The translations under genes were made by a program, and so were the position numbers. A stretch of 64,000 nt of DNA, taken from contig NZ_PPXG01000005.1 in the NCBI RefSeq assembly GCF_002909485.1, positions 62,001 through 126,000 on the forward strand, read 5' to 3'. Shown piece after piece: positions 16,490-25,821 of this stretch (the stretch's first letter is position 1; every line of letters starts with the position of its first letter). The notes beneath the pieces were generated by a model. The model did no database searches and was not told where the DNA came from. It saw nothing but the letters and a program-made list of their open reading frames with translations. The stretch is from Stutzerimonas stutzeri (GTDB lineage: Bacteria > Pseudomonadota > Gammaproteobacteria > Pseudomonadales > Pseudomonadaceae).

Positions 16490-16713
16490 TGAGGCTTTTC
16501 CTGAGCGGTGCGGACGGCATAGCAGTACTGTTCTTTTACGTAAACGTCAACATGCAGTGACGGATGTATCGGCAGCGCTTTGCTGCCTGCGGGAGGAGCA
16601 AGGGCAGTCGATAGCACGCGTTGATGTGCTGCATAAGGCGCGGGCGTTCTGCGGGCAGATTGGCGCAGAGTCGGGTTGGACCGCGGCGGCTAGGCCCGCC
16701 ACGGTGGCGCGCG

Positions 16714-17601
16714 TCAGCTCAGATAGCGCTGGAACCAGGCGATGGTGCGCTGCCAGGCCAGTTCCGCTGCCTGCTCGTCATAGCGTGGTGTGCTGTCGTT
16801 GTGAAAGCCATGGTGGGTGCCGGGGTAGATGTAGGACTCGTAGTGCTTGCCGGCCGCCTTGAGCGCGGCTTCATAAGCGGGCCAGGTTTCGTTGACGCGC
16901 TCGTCGTGCTCGGCGAATTGGAACAGCAACGGTGCCTGAATCTTTTCAACATCCGCCGGATTGGCCTGGCGCCCGTAGAACGGCACCGCTGCCGCCAGTT
17001 CCGGGTATGCCACCGCGGCCGCATTGGCCACGCCACCGCCATAGCAGAAGCCGGTGATGCCGACCTTTTCGGTGGTGGCTTCGTGGGCCATCAGCCATTC
17101 GATCGCGGCGAAGAAGTCGTTCATCAGCTTCTGCGGATCGACCGCGGCCTGCAGTTCACGGCCCTTGTCGTCGTTGCCGGGATAGCCACCGACCGAACTC
17201 AGCCCGTCTGGCGCCAGGGCGATAAAACCGGCCTTGGCCACGCGCCGTGCGACGTCTTCGATATAGGGGTTGAGGCCGCGGTTTTCATGGACGACGACAA
17301 TGCCTGGCAGCTTGCCCTCGGCCTTGGCCGGACTGACCAGGTAGGCACGTACTTCACCGTGGCCGTTGGGCGATGGGTAAGTGATGTATTCGGCGACGAT
17401 GTCGGGATCGGTGAAGGCGACCTGCTTGGCCAGCACGTAATTAGGTGTAAGCGCCTCGAGCACCGCCACGGCAGTCATGCTGCACAGGGTGAAGGCCGCC
17501 GCGCGGTCGAGGAATTCCCGGCGGCTGAGCTTGCCGTGAACGTAGAAGTCGTAGAGTTCGAGCAGCTCGGGGGCGAAGTCTTTTGCGGTAAGACGTTCCA
17601 T
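16714..17601 (-). CDS. Dienelactone hydrolase family protein
   Basis: This protein has about 295 residues. The N-terminus (HGKLSRREFLDRAAAFTL) resembles the twin-arginine-like segment seen in YghX-type dienelactone hydrolases. The catalytic domain shows VVVHENRGLNPYIEDVARR, the cysteine nucleophile in GITGFCYGGGVAN, and the histidine in TVHG-like GTHHGFHND. This Cys-Asp-His triad hydrolyses lactones or related esters. The ATG at 17601 has GGAG upstream; a start at 17658 lacks one. A monocistronic transcript is likely. Confidence 0.87.
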   Translation of the reverse strand: MERLTAKDFAPELLELYDFYVHGKLSRREFLDRAAAFTLCSMTAVAVLEALTPNYVLAKQVAFTDPDIVAEYITYPSPNGHGEVRAYLVSPAKAEGKLPGIVVVHENRGLNPYIEDVARRVAKAGFIALAPDGLSSVGGYPGNDDKGRELQAAVDPQKLMNDFFAAIEWLMAHEATTEKVGITGFCYGGGVANAAAVAYPELAAAVPFYGRQANPADVEKIQAPLLFQFAEHDERVNETWPAYEAALKAAGKHYESYIYPGTHHGFHNDSTPRYDEQAAELAWQRTIAWFQRYLS

Positions 17602-17704
17602 CGGCGGCTCCGTCGAGTCAAGCGGTGCTGGGCGGCTGCGCTGGCAGCGGGTCAGCAACCAGTGTAGTCAGCCAGGTCGCAGCCGCCGTGATCGCTGACG
17701 ATCT

Positions 17705-18697
17705 TTATAGTGCTGAACGCGGCGGGCGCTGGTTGGGTGGCTCGACCGCTGTCAGCTGACCGTCCTTGCCGAGGCGTAAGCGCATGAAGTCTTCGGCAAG
17801 CAGCAACTGGCCGGAGTAGAGCTCGCTGGCCTCGGCGCGCAGGTCTTCGATGGAATGACCGCGACTTGCATTCTTCTGGTAGCGCGCGCTGAAGTGGGTC
17901 AGCACCAGATTCGGCAGGCCGACCGTTTGCGCAAAGCGCGCCACCGATGCCGCAGTGCTGTGGCCGAAGTCACTGCGGGCGTCGTTGGCGACCGCCTTGG
18001 TGTAGGTCGCCTCATGCACCAGCAACTGGGCGCCGCGACAGGCGTCGGCGAGTAGTTCGGGACGGTCATTGTCGCCGCCGATGACGATGCGCTGCGGCGC
18101 GCGGCTGAAGCTCAGGTAGTCGTCGCTGTGCAGTACGCGGCCTTCGTGCTCGATGTCGAAGCCGCGCGCCAGTTGGCCCCAGAGCGGGCCGCGGGGCACG
18201 CCGTCGCGTTCGAGGCGGTCGATGTCCAGGCGCGGATCAGGCCGGGCCTCGGTGAAGCTGTAGCCATAGCAGGGCACACGGTGGGAAAGGGCGGTGGCCT
18301 CGATACGCGTGTTCAGGCTGCGCCATTCGTCCAGTGACTCGACGGCGAGAAAGTCGAGGTCGTAGCCGAGCCAGCTCTGGCTCATCTCCAGCGTCGCGCG
18401 CACCCAGGTTTCGATGCCTTGCGGGGCGATGATCGTCAGGGCGGTCTTGCGTCCCATCATCCCGGCGCTGGCGAGCAGGCCGGGCAGGCCGTAGCAGTGG
18501 TCGCCATGCACATGGGTGATGCAGATCGCTCGCAGGTCGTGCAGCGACAGCGGCGTGCGCAGCAACCGGTGTTGGGTGCCTTCGCCGCAGTCAATCAGGT
18601 ACCAGCTCTTGCCGATGTCCTCCAACAACGCCAAGGCAGTGACATTGCGGCTCCGGGTGGGAGTGCCGGATGAGGTGCCGAGAAATAACAGATCCAC
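17705..18697 (-). CDS. rnz: Ribonuclease Z
   Basis: This 330-residue MBL-fold endoribonuclease matures the 3' ends of tRNA precursors. It begins MDLLFLGTSSGTPTRSRN, as RNase Z proteins do. It carries the zinc motif THVHGDHCYGLPGLLAS near residue 60, GGDNDRPELL, VHEATYTK, GHSTAASVARFA and the C-terminal LVLTHFSARY. It is slightly longer than E. coli ElaC. It is divergent from the citrate-type transporter gene, with about 200 bases between them. Confidence 0.93.
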   Translation of the reverse strand: MDLLFLGTSSGTPTRSRNVTALALLEDIGKSWYLIDCGEGTQHRLLRTPLSLHDLRAICITHVHGDHCYGLPGLLASAGMMGRKTALTIIAPQGIETWVRATLEMSQSWLGYDLDFLAVESLDEWRSLNTRIEATALSHRVPCYGYSFTEARPDPRLDIDRLERDGVPRGPLWGQLARGFDIEHEGRVLHSDDYLSFSRAPQRIVIGGDNDRPELLADACRGAQLLVHEATYTKAVANDARSDFGHSTAASVARFAQTVGLPNLVLTHFSARYQKNASRGHSIEDLRAEASELYSGQLLLAEDFMRLRLGKDGQLTAVEPPNQRPPRSAL

Positions 18698-18898
18698 GTC
18701 ACTGTTCCTTTCTGCCGTTCAGATTGATTACGAATGGTCTAGCCTTTGCCAGTGCAGTCGCATTTGCGTTTTCTCCCGACATATCCCCTCACAGCTGTGC
18801 CTGCTTTAACGGAGCCGGGTAAAGGTTGCTGAAAGCTTGGTTTCGTAGCCTCCGGGCTCAGCTGTTTCAGCTGGACAAAAATAATGAGGAGATAAGCT

Positions 18899-20212
18899 GT
18901 GTTGACCCTTATTGGTCTGTTGACCATTTGCAGCCTGGTTGTGTTGTTGCTCGTCGGGCGCATGGCGCCCATTCTGCCGCTGATTCTGGTACCCCTGGCA
19001 GGCGCGCTGCTGGCCGGCTTTGGGCTGGAGGCCATTACCGGGTTCTTTACCGATGGCCTTGGCAAGGTGATCTCCATTGCCACCATGTTCGTCTTCGCCA
19101 TCACCTTTTTTGGCGTGCTGCAGGATACCGGGTTGTTCCGCCCCATTATCGGAACAATGGTCAAGCTGACCCGCGGCAATGTCATCGCCGTTACGGTGGC
19201 CACCGCAGTGATCGGTATGTTGGCCCACCTCGATGGCGCCGGTGCGACCACTTTTCTGCTGACGATTCCGGCCTTGCTGCCGCTTTACCGGCAGCTGCGC
19301 ATGAGTCCCTACCTGATGTTGCTGCTGTTGGCCCTGGGCGCCGGCATCTTCAATATGGTGCCCTGGGCAGGGCCGCTTGGTCGTGCGGCGGCGGTCACGG
19401 GTATCGAAGTCACCGAGCTGTGGCGTCCGTTGATCGCCATTCAGGGCGTCGGCGTGGTGCTGTTGGTGGCGCTGGCGGCGTTGCTGGGCTGGCGTGAGCA
19501 GAGGCGCATCGCATCAGGCGTCGGTGGTGCCGATGCCGGTGTCCTGGTCGAAAGCAAACACAATCTTCACGAGCCCACCGATGAAGAGCGCGCTCTTGAG
19601 CGTCCCGGCCGGCTCTGGGTCAATGGTGGGCTGTTCCTGTTGGTGCTGATTTCGCTGTTCGCCGGCGTGTTGCCGGCCGGCTATATCTTCATGATCGGGC
19701 TGTCGTTGGTGCTGCTGATCAACTACCCCGGCGGCAAGGCGCAAATGCAACGCATCGCGGCGCACGCACCGGCGGCCCTGAGCATGGGCATGATCATCCT
19801 GGCAGCCGGTTCGATGCTGGGGATTTTCACGGGCACGGGCATGCTGACATCCATTGCGCAGGATCTGGTTCAGGTGTTGCCAGCCTCGATGGTGCCCAAT
19901 CTGCACATCATCCTTGGCGTCTTCGGTCTGCCGATGGAGCTGATGTTGAGTACCGACGCCTACTACTTCGGTCTGTTGCCGGTCACCCTGGAAGTGGTGG
20001 CGAACCATGGCGTCGAGCCGGCGAGCGTGGTGTACGCGATGACCATCGGCAACATCATCGGAACGTTCATCAGCCCGTTCTCGCCAGCGCTCTGGCTCGC
20101 GCTCGGGCTTGCCGGTCTCGATCTGGGCCGACACATCCGCTACTCGCTGTGGTGGATGTGGGGCTTTTCCCTCGTGTTGTTCTTCGTCGCCTGGACGCTC
20201 GGCTTGTTCTGA
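18899..20212 (+). CDS. CitMHS-type transporter (citrate-divalent metal:proton symporter family)
   Basis: This 437-residue inner-membrane protein has about twelve hydrophobic segments and a polar central loop (about 205-245). Motifs such as GMLAHLDGAGATTFLLTIPA, FNMVPWAGPLGRAAAV and GTFISPFSPALWLALGLAG are those I associate with CitM/CitH transporters, which import citrate complexed with a divalent metal. The exact substrate is inferred. The start is a GTG with GGAG upstream. A long hairpin beyond the stop separates it from the convergent DUF1624 gene. Confidence 0.8.
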   Translation: MLTLIGLLTICSLVVLLLVGRMAPILPLILVPLAGALLAGFGLEAITGFFTDGLGKVISIATMFVFAITFFGVLQDTGLFRPIIGTMVKLTRGNVIAVTVATAVIGMLAHLDGAGATTFLLTIPALLPLYRQLRMSPYLMLLLLALGAGIFNMVPWAGPLGRAAAVTGIEVTELWRPLIAIQGVGVVLLVALAALLGWREQRRIASGVGGADAGVLVESKHNLHEPTDEERALERPGRLWVNGGLFLLVLISLFAGVLPAGYIFMIGLSLVLLINYPGGKAQMQRIAAHAPAALSMGMIILAAGSMLGIFTGTGMLTSIAQDLVQVLPASMVPNLHIILGVFGLPMELMLSTDAYYFGLLPVTLEVVANHGVEPASVVYAMTIGNIIGTFISPFSPALWLALGLAGLDLGRHIRYSLWWMWGFSLVLFFVAWTLGLF

Positions 20213-20237
20213 GACCTGCACGACTGAGCCAGGCTAC

Positions 20238-20268
20238 GCGCCTTCGAAAGCGATTCATTCGAGGGCGC
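20238..20268. other. Hairpin between convergent genes
   Basis: GCGCCTTCGAA (20238-20248) pairs with TTCGAGGGCGC (20258-20268): 11 pairs including one wobble, 9-base loop. It sits between the stops of the citrate-type transporter and the DUF1624 gene. It may stop transcripts from both sides, but no U-tract follows on either strand. Confidence 0.45.
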
Positions 20269-20293
20269 ATAGCAGGCGACCGCGCTGGTGTAC

Positions 20294-21454
20294 CTACAGA
20301 TACTTGAGCCAGGTGATGTCCCTGCGCCGCGCCTTGAGTTCGGCGAACCAGCGCACCGCCGGGAACAGGACCACAGCCAGCGCTACGGTGCATAGCCACA
20401 GCGGCCACACTGCGTCGAAACCGAAGTGATTGCCGCGGTTCAGGCCCCAGATAGCCACGGCGGCGATATAGAGCAGCTTCAGCACATACAGGTGCAGCAG
20501 GTAGAAGAACATCGGCGCGGCGCCGAACACCGTGAGCGGTCGCAGCCAGGCGCTACCCTGCTTGCGTTCGAAGTAGCGCAGCAGAAGTAGGCCGCAACCC
20601 AACGTCAGGCACAGGAACAGCAGCGACGGCGGGTACTTGGTGATGTTGAGCAGGCTCATCAGGGTGCGCAGACCGTCTTCGCCGACGACCCAGTGCTGCT
20701 CACCGTAGCCGTTGATCAGCCGCAGCAGGATGAAGGTGAGCAGGGCGCCTTGAGCCCAGCCGCCCAGGTAGCGCTGACGTCGCTCGGCGTCCGCGTTCCT
20801 GCCGAACCAGGGGCCGGCGGCATAGCCGAGAGCGATCACGCCGATCCACGGTAGCAGCGGGTAGGAGGTGCGCAGGCGCAGGCTTTCCGAAACCTCGAGC
20901 CAGCCGCGGTCGTGCAGGATCGCCCATGGCACGTGAAGCGCGGAGTCTGCTGCGAACTGCAGCGGATCGAGCAGGTTATGCCCGCCAATGATCACCAGTC
21001 CCAGCACGATCAGCGCTGGGCGCGGCAGCCAGAGCAGCACCGACAATGCCAGCATGCTCAGGCCGATGGCCCAGATGACTTGCAGATAGATCACCTGTGG
21101 CGGGAACTGGAACGTCCAGGCGAAGTTCACCAAGGTGAACTCCAGCGCCACCAGGAACAGCCCGCGTTTGAGCAGAAAGCTCGACACCGCACGACGGTCC
21201 TGATGCTTTTCTCCATAAAGGAAAGCGGACAGGCCGGTGAGGAAGATGAACACCGGCGCGCACAGATGCGCCAGCGTGCGGCTGAAGAACAGCGCCGGCT
21301 CGGTGACCGCGACGTCCATCGGGTCGGGCACTTGCATATGGAGGAGGAAGGTTTCGCGGACATGGTCCAGCAGCATGAACAGGATCACCAGGCCGCGCAG
21401 CGCGTCGATGGATTGCAGGCGCGCCGAGGCTGGCAGGGTGAGGTTGGGGGATGG
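20294..21454 (-). CDS. DUF1624 family membrane protein (heparan-alpha-glucosaminide acetyltransferase-like)
   Basis: This protein has about 386 residues and around ten membrane helices. The N-terminal SIDALRGLVILFMLLDHVRE motif is characteristic of DUF1624/YeiB-type acyltransferase-like membrane proteins, and HLCAPVFIFLTGLSAFLYG fits the same family. The human relative acetylates heparan sulfate across the lysosomal membrane; the bacterial substrate is unknown. The start at 21454 begins just before the conserved motif. Its ribosome binding site is weak, and an upstream start at 21562 would add 36 low-complexity residues. Confidence 0.82.
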   Translation of the reverse strand, partial: PSPNLTLPASARLQSIDALRGLVILFMLLDHVRETFLLHMQVPDPMDVAVTEPALFFSRTLAHLCAPVFIFLTGLSAFLYGEKHQDRRAVSSFLLKRGLFLVALEFTLVNFAWTFQFPPQVIYLQVIWAIGLSMLALSVLLWLPRPALIVLGLVIIGGHNLLDPLQFAADSALHVPWAILHDRGWLEVSESLRLRTSYPLLPWIGVIALGYAAGPWFGRNADAERRQRYLGGWAQGALLTFILLRLINGYGEQHWVVGEDGLRTLMSLLNITKYPPSLLFLCLTLGCGLLLLRYFERKQGSAWLRPLTVFGAAPMFFYLLHLYVLKLLYIAAVAIWGLNRGNHFGFDAVWPLWLCTVALAVVLFPAVRWFAELKARRRDITWLKYL

Positions 21455-21608
21455 CATGAACGGCTCACAACGGGATGATCGCGACGCGGGCGCAGAACAC
21501 TGTGCCCGCCAGGAGGTGCGATACGTTATAACAAAGACGCCGCCTCTCCAAATGCGAATCAACCACGAATACCGTTACTGACGTGAAAACGGCAGGTTGC
21601 GGTCAGCC

Positions 21609-22022
21609 TTATTCGCAGTTGACCATCCAGGACACGCCAAAGCGGTCGGTAAGCATGCCGAAGCGCTCGGCCCAGAAGGTTTTTTCCAGCGGCATGACCA
21701 CTGTGCCGCCCTCGGCCAGTGCAGCGAACAGCTTTTCGCTTTCGCCCACGCTGCTTGGATGCAGGGAAACCGAGCAACCCTTGATGCCTTCGTATGGCCC
21801 GCCGCCACAGGTGTCGGGCAAGGAGTCGGAGGCCATCAGCACACCATCGCCGAGGTTCAGGCAGGCGTGCATGATCCGTTCGCGATACTCGGCGGGAAAC
21901 TGCTCGGCATCCGGTGCCTGGGCAAAGGTCATCATCTCCAGCGTGCCGCCCAGTACGTCTTTGTAGAAGGTGAACGCCTCGCGGGTGGTGCCGTCCAGGG
22001 TTAGGTAAGTGGTGATCTTCAT
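21609..22022 (-). CDS. VOC family protein (PhnB/glyoxalase-like)
   Basis: This 137-residue protein has the paired beta-alpha-beta-beta-beta fold of the VOC superfamily in its PhnB-like form. It begins MKITTYLTLDGTTREAFTFY and contains GGTLEMMTFAQAP, DGVLMASDSLP and the final FGMLTDRFGVSWMVN. PhnB-like proteins are of uncertain function, and no metal ligand set can be assigned confidently. The ATG at 22022 has a GGAG-like site upstream; the 55 extra upstream codons overlap the preceding gene. It lies 16 bases downstream of the YCII gene. Confidence 0.85.
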   Translation of the reverse strand: MKITTYLTLDGTTREAFTFYKDVLGGTLEMMTFAQAPDAEQFPAEYRERIMHACLNLGDGVLMASDSLPDTCGGGPYEGIKGCSVSLHPSSVGESEKLFAALAEGGTVVMPLEKTFWAERFGMLTDRFGVSWMVNCE

Positions 22023-22038
22023 TGCTTGCTCCTTGTGC

Positions 22039-22458
22039 TCAGTGGTTGAGTTGCGCGCGCAGGCGCTCTTCCTGCTCGCGCAGTTCGGGAGTGAATTCGG
22101 CGCCGAAGTCCTCCGCTTCGAATATCTGGCGGATCTCGATTTCGGCATCGCCGATGGCTGACGGCGGGCAGCGCTTGATCCAGTCAATCGTCTCCTGCAG
22201 CGAGGCGGTCTGGAACAGCCAGTAGCCGGCGATCAGCTCACGGGTTTCGGCGAACGGGCCGTCGATCACGTTGCTTTGGCCGTTGCTGAACCGGACGCGC
22301 GCGCCCTTGCGGCTGGGCTGTAGTCCTTCACCGCCGAGCAGGACGCCAGCGCTGGCCAGTTCTTCGTTGTAGCGGCCCATCGCCGCGAGAACGTCCTCGC
22401 TGGGCATCTCGCCAGCTTCGGTTTGCGGGGTGGCCTTGATCATCACCATGAAACGCAT
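22039..22458 (-). CDS. YCII-related (DGPF) family protein
   Basis: This 139-residue protein begins MRFMVMIKATPQTEAGEMPS and contains the defining VIDGPFAETRELIAGYWLFQ segment of the DGPF/YCII group. That fold is also seen in small ring-cleaving and EthD-like proteins. Function is unknown. It is commonly encoded beside VOC/PhnB-type proteins, as here, where the VOC gene starts 16 bases after its stop. The two form an operon that probably deals with a reactive metabolite, which is inference. Confidence 0.85.
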   Translation of the reverse strand: MRFMVMIKATPQTEAGEMPSEDVLAAMGRYNEELASAGVLLGGEGLQPSRKGARVRFSNGQSNVIDGPFAETRELIAGYWLFQTASLQETIDWIKRCPPSAIGDAEIEIRQIFEAEDFGAEFTPELREQEERLRAQLNH

Positions 22459-22577
22459 CGGTGGACTCCTTCAGTGGAATGGAAAGAGCCTAGACGGGCA
22501 TACGGCAATTTCCGCCGGCTCCGATCATTGGTCGAACGGGCGCGGAAGGAATCGACAGGTCTTTGAGAATTCTTTGC

Positions 22578-23327
22578 TCAGGGCAGTGGATAGGTCAGCA
22601 GAAGCAGATGCAGGCTGTTGACCGCACCGTGCAGAAACACCGCGACCCACAGGCGATCACCGGAGTAATGGAAGGCCAGGCCGTAGCCCAGACCTGCCAG
22701 CGTGGCGAGCCCGGCGAAACCGAAGCCGCCCGGCAGGTGCGCGGCGCCGAACAGGGCCGTCGCCAGGCCGATGCCGATGGCCGCACCGAAGCGGCGGACC
22801 AGCTCGCGCTGCAGCAGGCCGCGAAAAATCAGCTCTTCGGCCAGGCAGGTGATGCCCAGGTTGACCAGCAGCCAGGGCAGGAACAGCGCCGGCCATTTCG
22901 GTTGCCAGCCCAGCACGCCAGAGGCCAGTGCCAGCAGGGGGACGAGAATCAGGCAAGCACCTGACGCAAGCAGGGGGAGTCTGATCGAGCGCCAATCCGT
23001 TCGTGGCTGGCCCAGCCACCAGGCCAGCAGCAGTGCCGCGACCATCGCCTTGTCCGGGCTGATGCGCAGCTGCCAGGGCAATGCCCCGCCCAGATCCTGC
23101 GGTGCTCCGAGTGGCAGCGGGGTAAAGCCTGGCAGCAGGTGCGCGGCGAGTAGCAGGGCCCCGAGCAGCGCACCAAATAGCCACAGCGGGCGGGGCAAGC
23201 GGGGCTGAGCGATAAGCCAGCCAGCGAATAGCAGAACGGACAGCGCGCCCATCGGCTCGATCATGCCGAGGGCAAGGCCGAGCAGCAGCGTGATTGCGGG
23301 AATGCAGCAGTGCAGCGCGCGGCTCAC
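22578..23327 (-). CDS. CPBP family intramembrane metalloprotease
   Basis: This 249-residue, strongly hydrophobic protein has about seven membrane segments. It carries the CPBP (Abi) motif 1 TCLAEELIFRGLLQRELVR near residue 175, with EE and R, followed by motifs around ALFGAAHLPGG and FLHGAVNSLHLL that supply the histidines. These intramembrane proteases relate to CAAX prenyl endopeptidases; bacterial substrates are mostly unknown. It starts 1 base after the stop of the upstream periplasmic protein gene, so they share a transcript. Confidence 0.87.
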   Translation of the reverse strand: MSRALHCCIPAITLLLGLALGMIEPMGALSVLLFAGWLIAQPRLPRPLWLFGALLGALLLAAHLLPGFTPLPLGAPQDLGGALPWQLRISPDKAMVAALLLAWWLGQPRTDWRSIRLPLLASGACLILVPLLALASGVLGWQPKWPALFLPWLLVNLGITCLAEELIFRGLLQRELVRRFGAAIGIGLATALFGAAHLPGGFGFAGLATLAGLGYGLAFHYSGDRLWVAVFLHGAVNSLHLLLLTYPLP

Positions 23328-23328
23328 G

Positions 23329-23883
23329 TTACTGCAGCCGGTAATGCGCGAGCTCCTTGGGCGTCAGTACGCGCATGCGCCTTGGCTCGATCAGCTGCAT
23401 GTCGTCGGCCAACCGCGTATTCACGCCCATGTCCCGAAAATAAATGCGTGGTGTGCGGTGTGGTCGCTGGGCAATCGACAGCGCTGACTCTCCGCTGGCG
23501 ATATGCGGCCGGTGCAGGCCAACATGGCCACGCACGGTGCGCTGTCGCCCCGCCGCCAGCAAATAGATGCAGCTGCCCTGGCAGACCGCAGCGGCAGGCA
23601 CCAGGGCATCGAAACCGGTCTCGCGCAGCAGATAGCCCATGCGCATGGCTTCCGCGGCGCTACCACCAATGTTGTCGAGGATGAGCAGCTTGCGCGCATG
23701 TTTGCCAGGGTGAGCCGTGATGCCCTTGAGCAGTGCCTCGTAATCACCGGGAGCGATCTGCTCGGTAACCCGCGCGACCAGCACCAGCCCCTGGTCTTCG
23801 TGCTCCAGCGGCAGCACTTCAACCTTGGCGTGAGCGGTGCAGGCGAACAGCGCCAGTGCGCAAAGGGTGACGAGGCGGTGCAT
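23329..23883 (-). CDS. Periplasmic ClpP/crotonase-like protein of unknown function
   Basis: This 184-residue protein has a signal peptide (about 1-19, ending CTAHA). The segments LLILDNIGGSAAEAMRMG and VCQGSCIYLLAAGRQRTV match the glycine-rich turn and serine region of ClpP/crotonase-fold proteins annotated as predicted periplasmic proteins (COG3904-like). VGLHRPHIA follows. A serine in GSC could be the nucleophile, but protease activity is not established. The gene is joined directly to the downstream CPBP protease gene, which hints at a shared role in membrane or envelope proteolysis. Confidence 0.65.
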   Translation of the reverse strand: MHRLVTLCALALFACTAHAKVEVLPLEHEDQGLVLVARVTEQIAPGDYEALLKGITAHPGKHARKLLILDNIGGSAAEAMRMGYLLRETGFDALVPAAAVCQGSCIYLLAAGRQRTVRGHVGLHRPHIASGESALSIAQRPHRTPRIYFRDMGVNTRLADDMQLIEPRRMRVLTPKELAHYRLQ

Positions 23884-23981
23884 TGGGCGGAAGGTCCTGT
23901 ACTGAGAGGTGGCGAAGATACCCGCAGCGCCGGCTTTCGCCTACTGCGACCTTCGCCCCTCGCTCGGGCCTGGCTAGCGTG

Positions 23982-25235
23982 TCAGCGCGCGGCGTCTTCG
24001 GCAGACAATGCACGAATCATCGCCGTCGTCAGGTACAGACGCGGCGCGATGCTCGACAGCTCGATGTACTCGTCTTCCGAATGCAGCCCGGCACCGACCA
24101 CGCCCATGGTTTCCAGCACGGCCGGGTTGTCGCTGTCCGGCACGTAGGCGTAGCCGGCGTCAGTGCCGAAGCGCATGGCGATCGGCTCGATGCGCTGGTC
24201 GATCTCGCCGTACAGGCGCTGCGCGGTTTCGGCCAGGCGCTCCGATGCCGGATTCTTCGCCAGTGGTGGGCGACCCTTGTCGATGCGCAGTTCGACACGG
24301 GCGTCGTCGATCAGCTGTTCCTTGATGATCTTCTGGCCATCGGCGAGCACACGGTCGGTTTCGCTGATATCCGAATAGCGCATGTCCGCCTCGGCGGTCG
24401 CCTTGTTCGGGATGATATTGCGCTTCTCGCCGCCGGCGATCATGGTCCAGCTGACCGTGGTGCCCTTGTCCGGGTCGCCCAGGTCCTTGAGCTGCACCAG
24501 CTGGTGCGCCAGTTCCAGCACGGCGTTGCGACCGTCTTCTGGCGCGGAGCCGGCGTGGGACGACTTGCCCTTCACCTCTAGCATCACCGCATTGATGCCA
24601 TTGGTGGCGGTGGTCACCGCATCGCTGTCCGGCGGCTCGTAGGAAAAGACGTAGTCATGCTTGCGAGCGAGCTCGGCGATGATCTTCTTCGAACCGGCCG
24701 AGCCCATTTCCTCGTCTGGATTGAACAGCACGGTGATCGTGCCGTAGCCGTCGAACTGTTGCGCCTTGAGTAGTTCGAGCGCATGCAGAATCATCGCCAC
24801 GCCACCCTTGGCATCAGCCACACCGGGCCCGTAGGCGCGCTGCTCGTCCATGCGGAACGGGCGCTCCTGCGCGGTGCCTTCGGCAAATACCGTGTCGTAA
24901 TGCACCATCAGCAGGAAGTCCTTGCTGCCAGTGCCCTTGAGGGTGCCGACGATGTTGTCGCCGGCCGATGGCGTCGCGGGGCTGGTGCTGACTTCGGCCC
25001 CCAGTGCCTGCAGACGCTCGACCAGCATTTTGCTGACCGTGGCCAAGCCCGCCGCCTGCCCTGTGCCGGTATCCACCGCGACCAGTTGCTTGACGGTCTC
25101 GATATAGGCGGGCTGTTCGGCTTTGGCCTGATCGAGCAGTTCGGAGGGCTTGATGTCGGCAGCCATGGCGGACAGGGAAGACAGGCAAAGGGCGACTGCA
25201 GCTGCAATCGGGGCGACGGCGCGGGCGTGCATCAT
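23982..25235 (-). CDS. M20 family metallopeptidase, carboxypeptidase G2-like
   Basis: This 417-residue periplasmic enzyme has a signal peptide (about 1-25, ending LSAMA). M20 zinc-site motifs are seen in LLMVHYDTVFAEG (His, Asp), GPGVADAKGGVAMIL (bridging Asp), FNPDEEMGSAGSKK (catalytic Glu and ligand Glu) and GAGLHSEDEYIE (final His). Glutamate carboxypeptidases of this type remove C-terminal glutamate from folates or small peptides. The start is ATG at 25235, followed by a second ATG, with GAGG upstream. A longer frame from 25304 would hide the signal peptide. Confidence 0.88.
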   Translation of the reverse strand: MMHARAVAPIAAAVALCLSSLSAMAADIKPSELLDQAKAEQPAYIETVKQLVAVDTGTGQAAGLATVSKMLVERLQALGAEVSTSPATPSAGDNIVGTLKGTGSKDFLLMVHYDTVFAEGTAQERPFRMDEQRAYGPGVADAKGGVAMILHALELLKAQQFDGYGTITVLFNPDEEMGSAGSKKIIAELARKHDYVFSYEPPDSDAVTTATNGINAVMLEVKGKSSHAGSAPEDGRNAVLELAHQLVQLKDLGDPDKGTTVSWTMIAGGEKRNIIPNKATAEADMRYSDISETDRVLADGQKIIKEQLIDDARVELRIDKGRPPLAKNPASERLAETAQRLYGEIDQRIEPIAMRFGTDAGYAYVPDSDNPAVLETMGVVGAGLHSEDEYIELSSIAPRLYLTTAMIRALSAEDAAR

Positions 25236-25372
25236 CGGAATAACCTCGGATCGCGGGGATGATGAGATTGAGAGCGCCGCCATGACCGCAACGTTCCGAA
25301 GCATCGCTGCGCAAGTCGCTGGCGCGCAGAGAATGCTAAGGTTTGTGTTTTCGACTTGCCGGAGAAGCCAAG

Positions 25373-25816
25373 GTGTCCCTGACCACCCCCTACGACCCGC
25401 AAAACATCTTCGCCCAGATCATTCGTGGCGATGCTCCTTGCTACAAAATTTACGAAGATGACAACGTGCTCGCCTTCCTCGACCTGTTCCCGCAATCCTT
25501 CGGCCACACGCTGGTAATCCCGAAGCGTTCGGCGGCCTGCAACATCCTCGATGTGGATACCGAGGCGCTAGCCAAGGTCATGGCTGTGGTGCAGAAGCTC
25601 ACCCGCGTGATCGTCGACGAGCTGCAGCCCGATGGTGTACAGGTCGCGCAGTTCAACGGCGCGCCGGCGGGCCAGACGGTGTTCCACATCCACGTACATA
25701 TCGTGCCGCGCTACTCGGGCGAGGGGCTCGGTATCCATGCCGCCGGCAAGGCCGATCCGGCCGAGCTGGAAAAGCTACAGGCGCGCTTGCAGCAGCGTAT
25801 CGCCGCGCAGGGCTGA
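25373..25816 (+). CDS. HIT family nucleotide hydrolase/transferase
   Basis: This 147-residue protein has the histidine-triad motif HIHVHIVPR near residue 101. It has the HIT N-terminal pattern NIFAQIIRGDAPCYKIYEDD and LAFLDLFPQSFGHTLVIPKR. HIT enzymes hydrolyse AMP-lysine, AMP-NH2 or dinucleotide polyphosphates. The start is GTG at 25373, with GGAG eight bases before it. The gene is divergent from the M20 peptidase gene and is followed by a REP-type palindrome. Confidence 0.92.
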   Translation: MSLTTPYDPQNIFAQIIRGDAPCYKIYEDDNVLAFLDLFPQSFGHTLVIPKRSAACNILDVDTEALAKVMAVVQKLTRVIVDELQPDGVQVAQFNGAPAGQTVFHIHVHIVPRYSGEGLGIHAAGKADPAELEKLQARLQQRIAAQG

Positions 25817-25821
25817 GCCAG

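Noticed and set aside
16621-17667. 348-codon open frame opposite the dienelactone hydrolase
   Set aside because: The minus strand encodes a complete enzyme with its catalytic triad; the plus frame has no recognisable domain.
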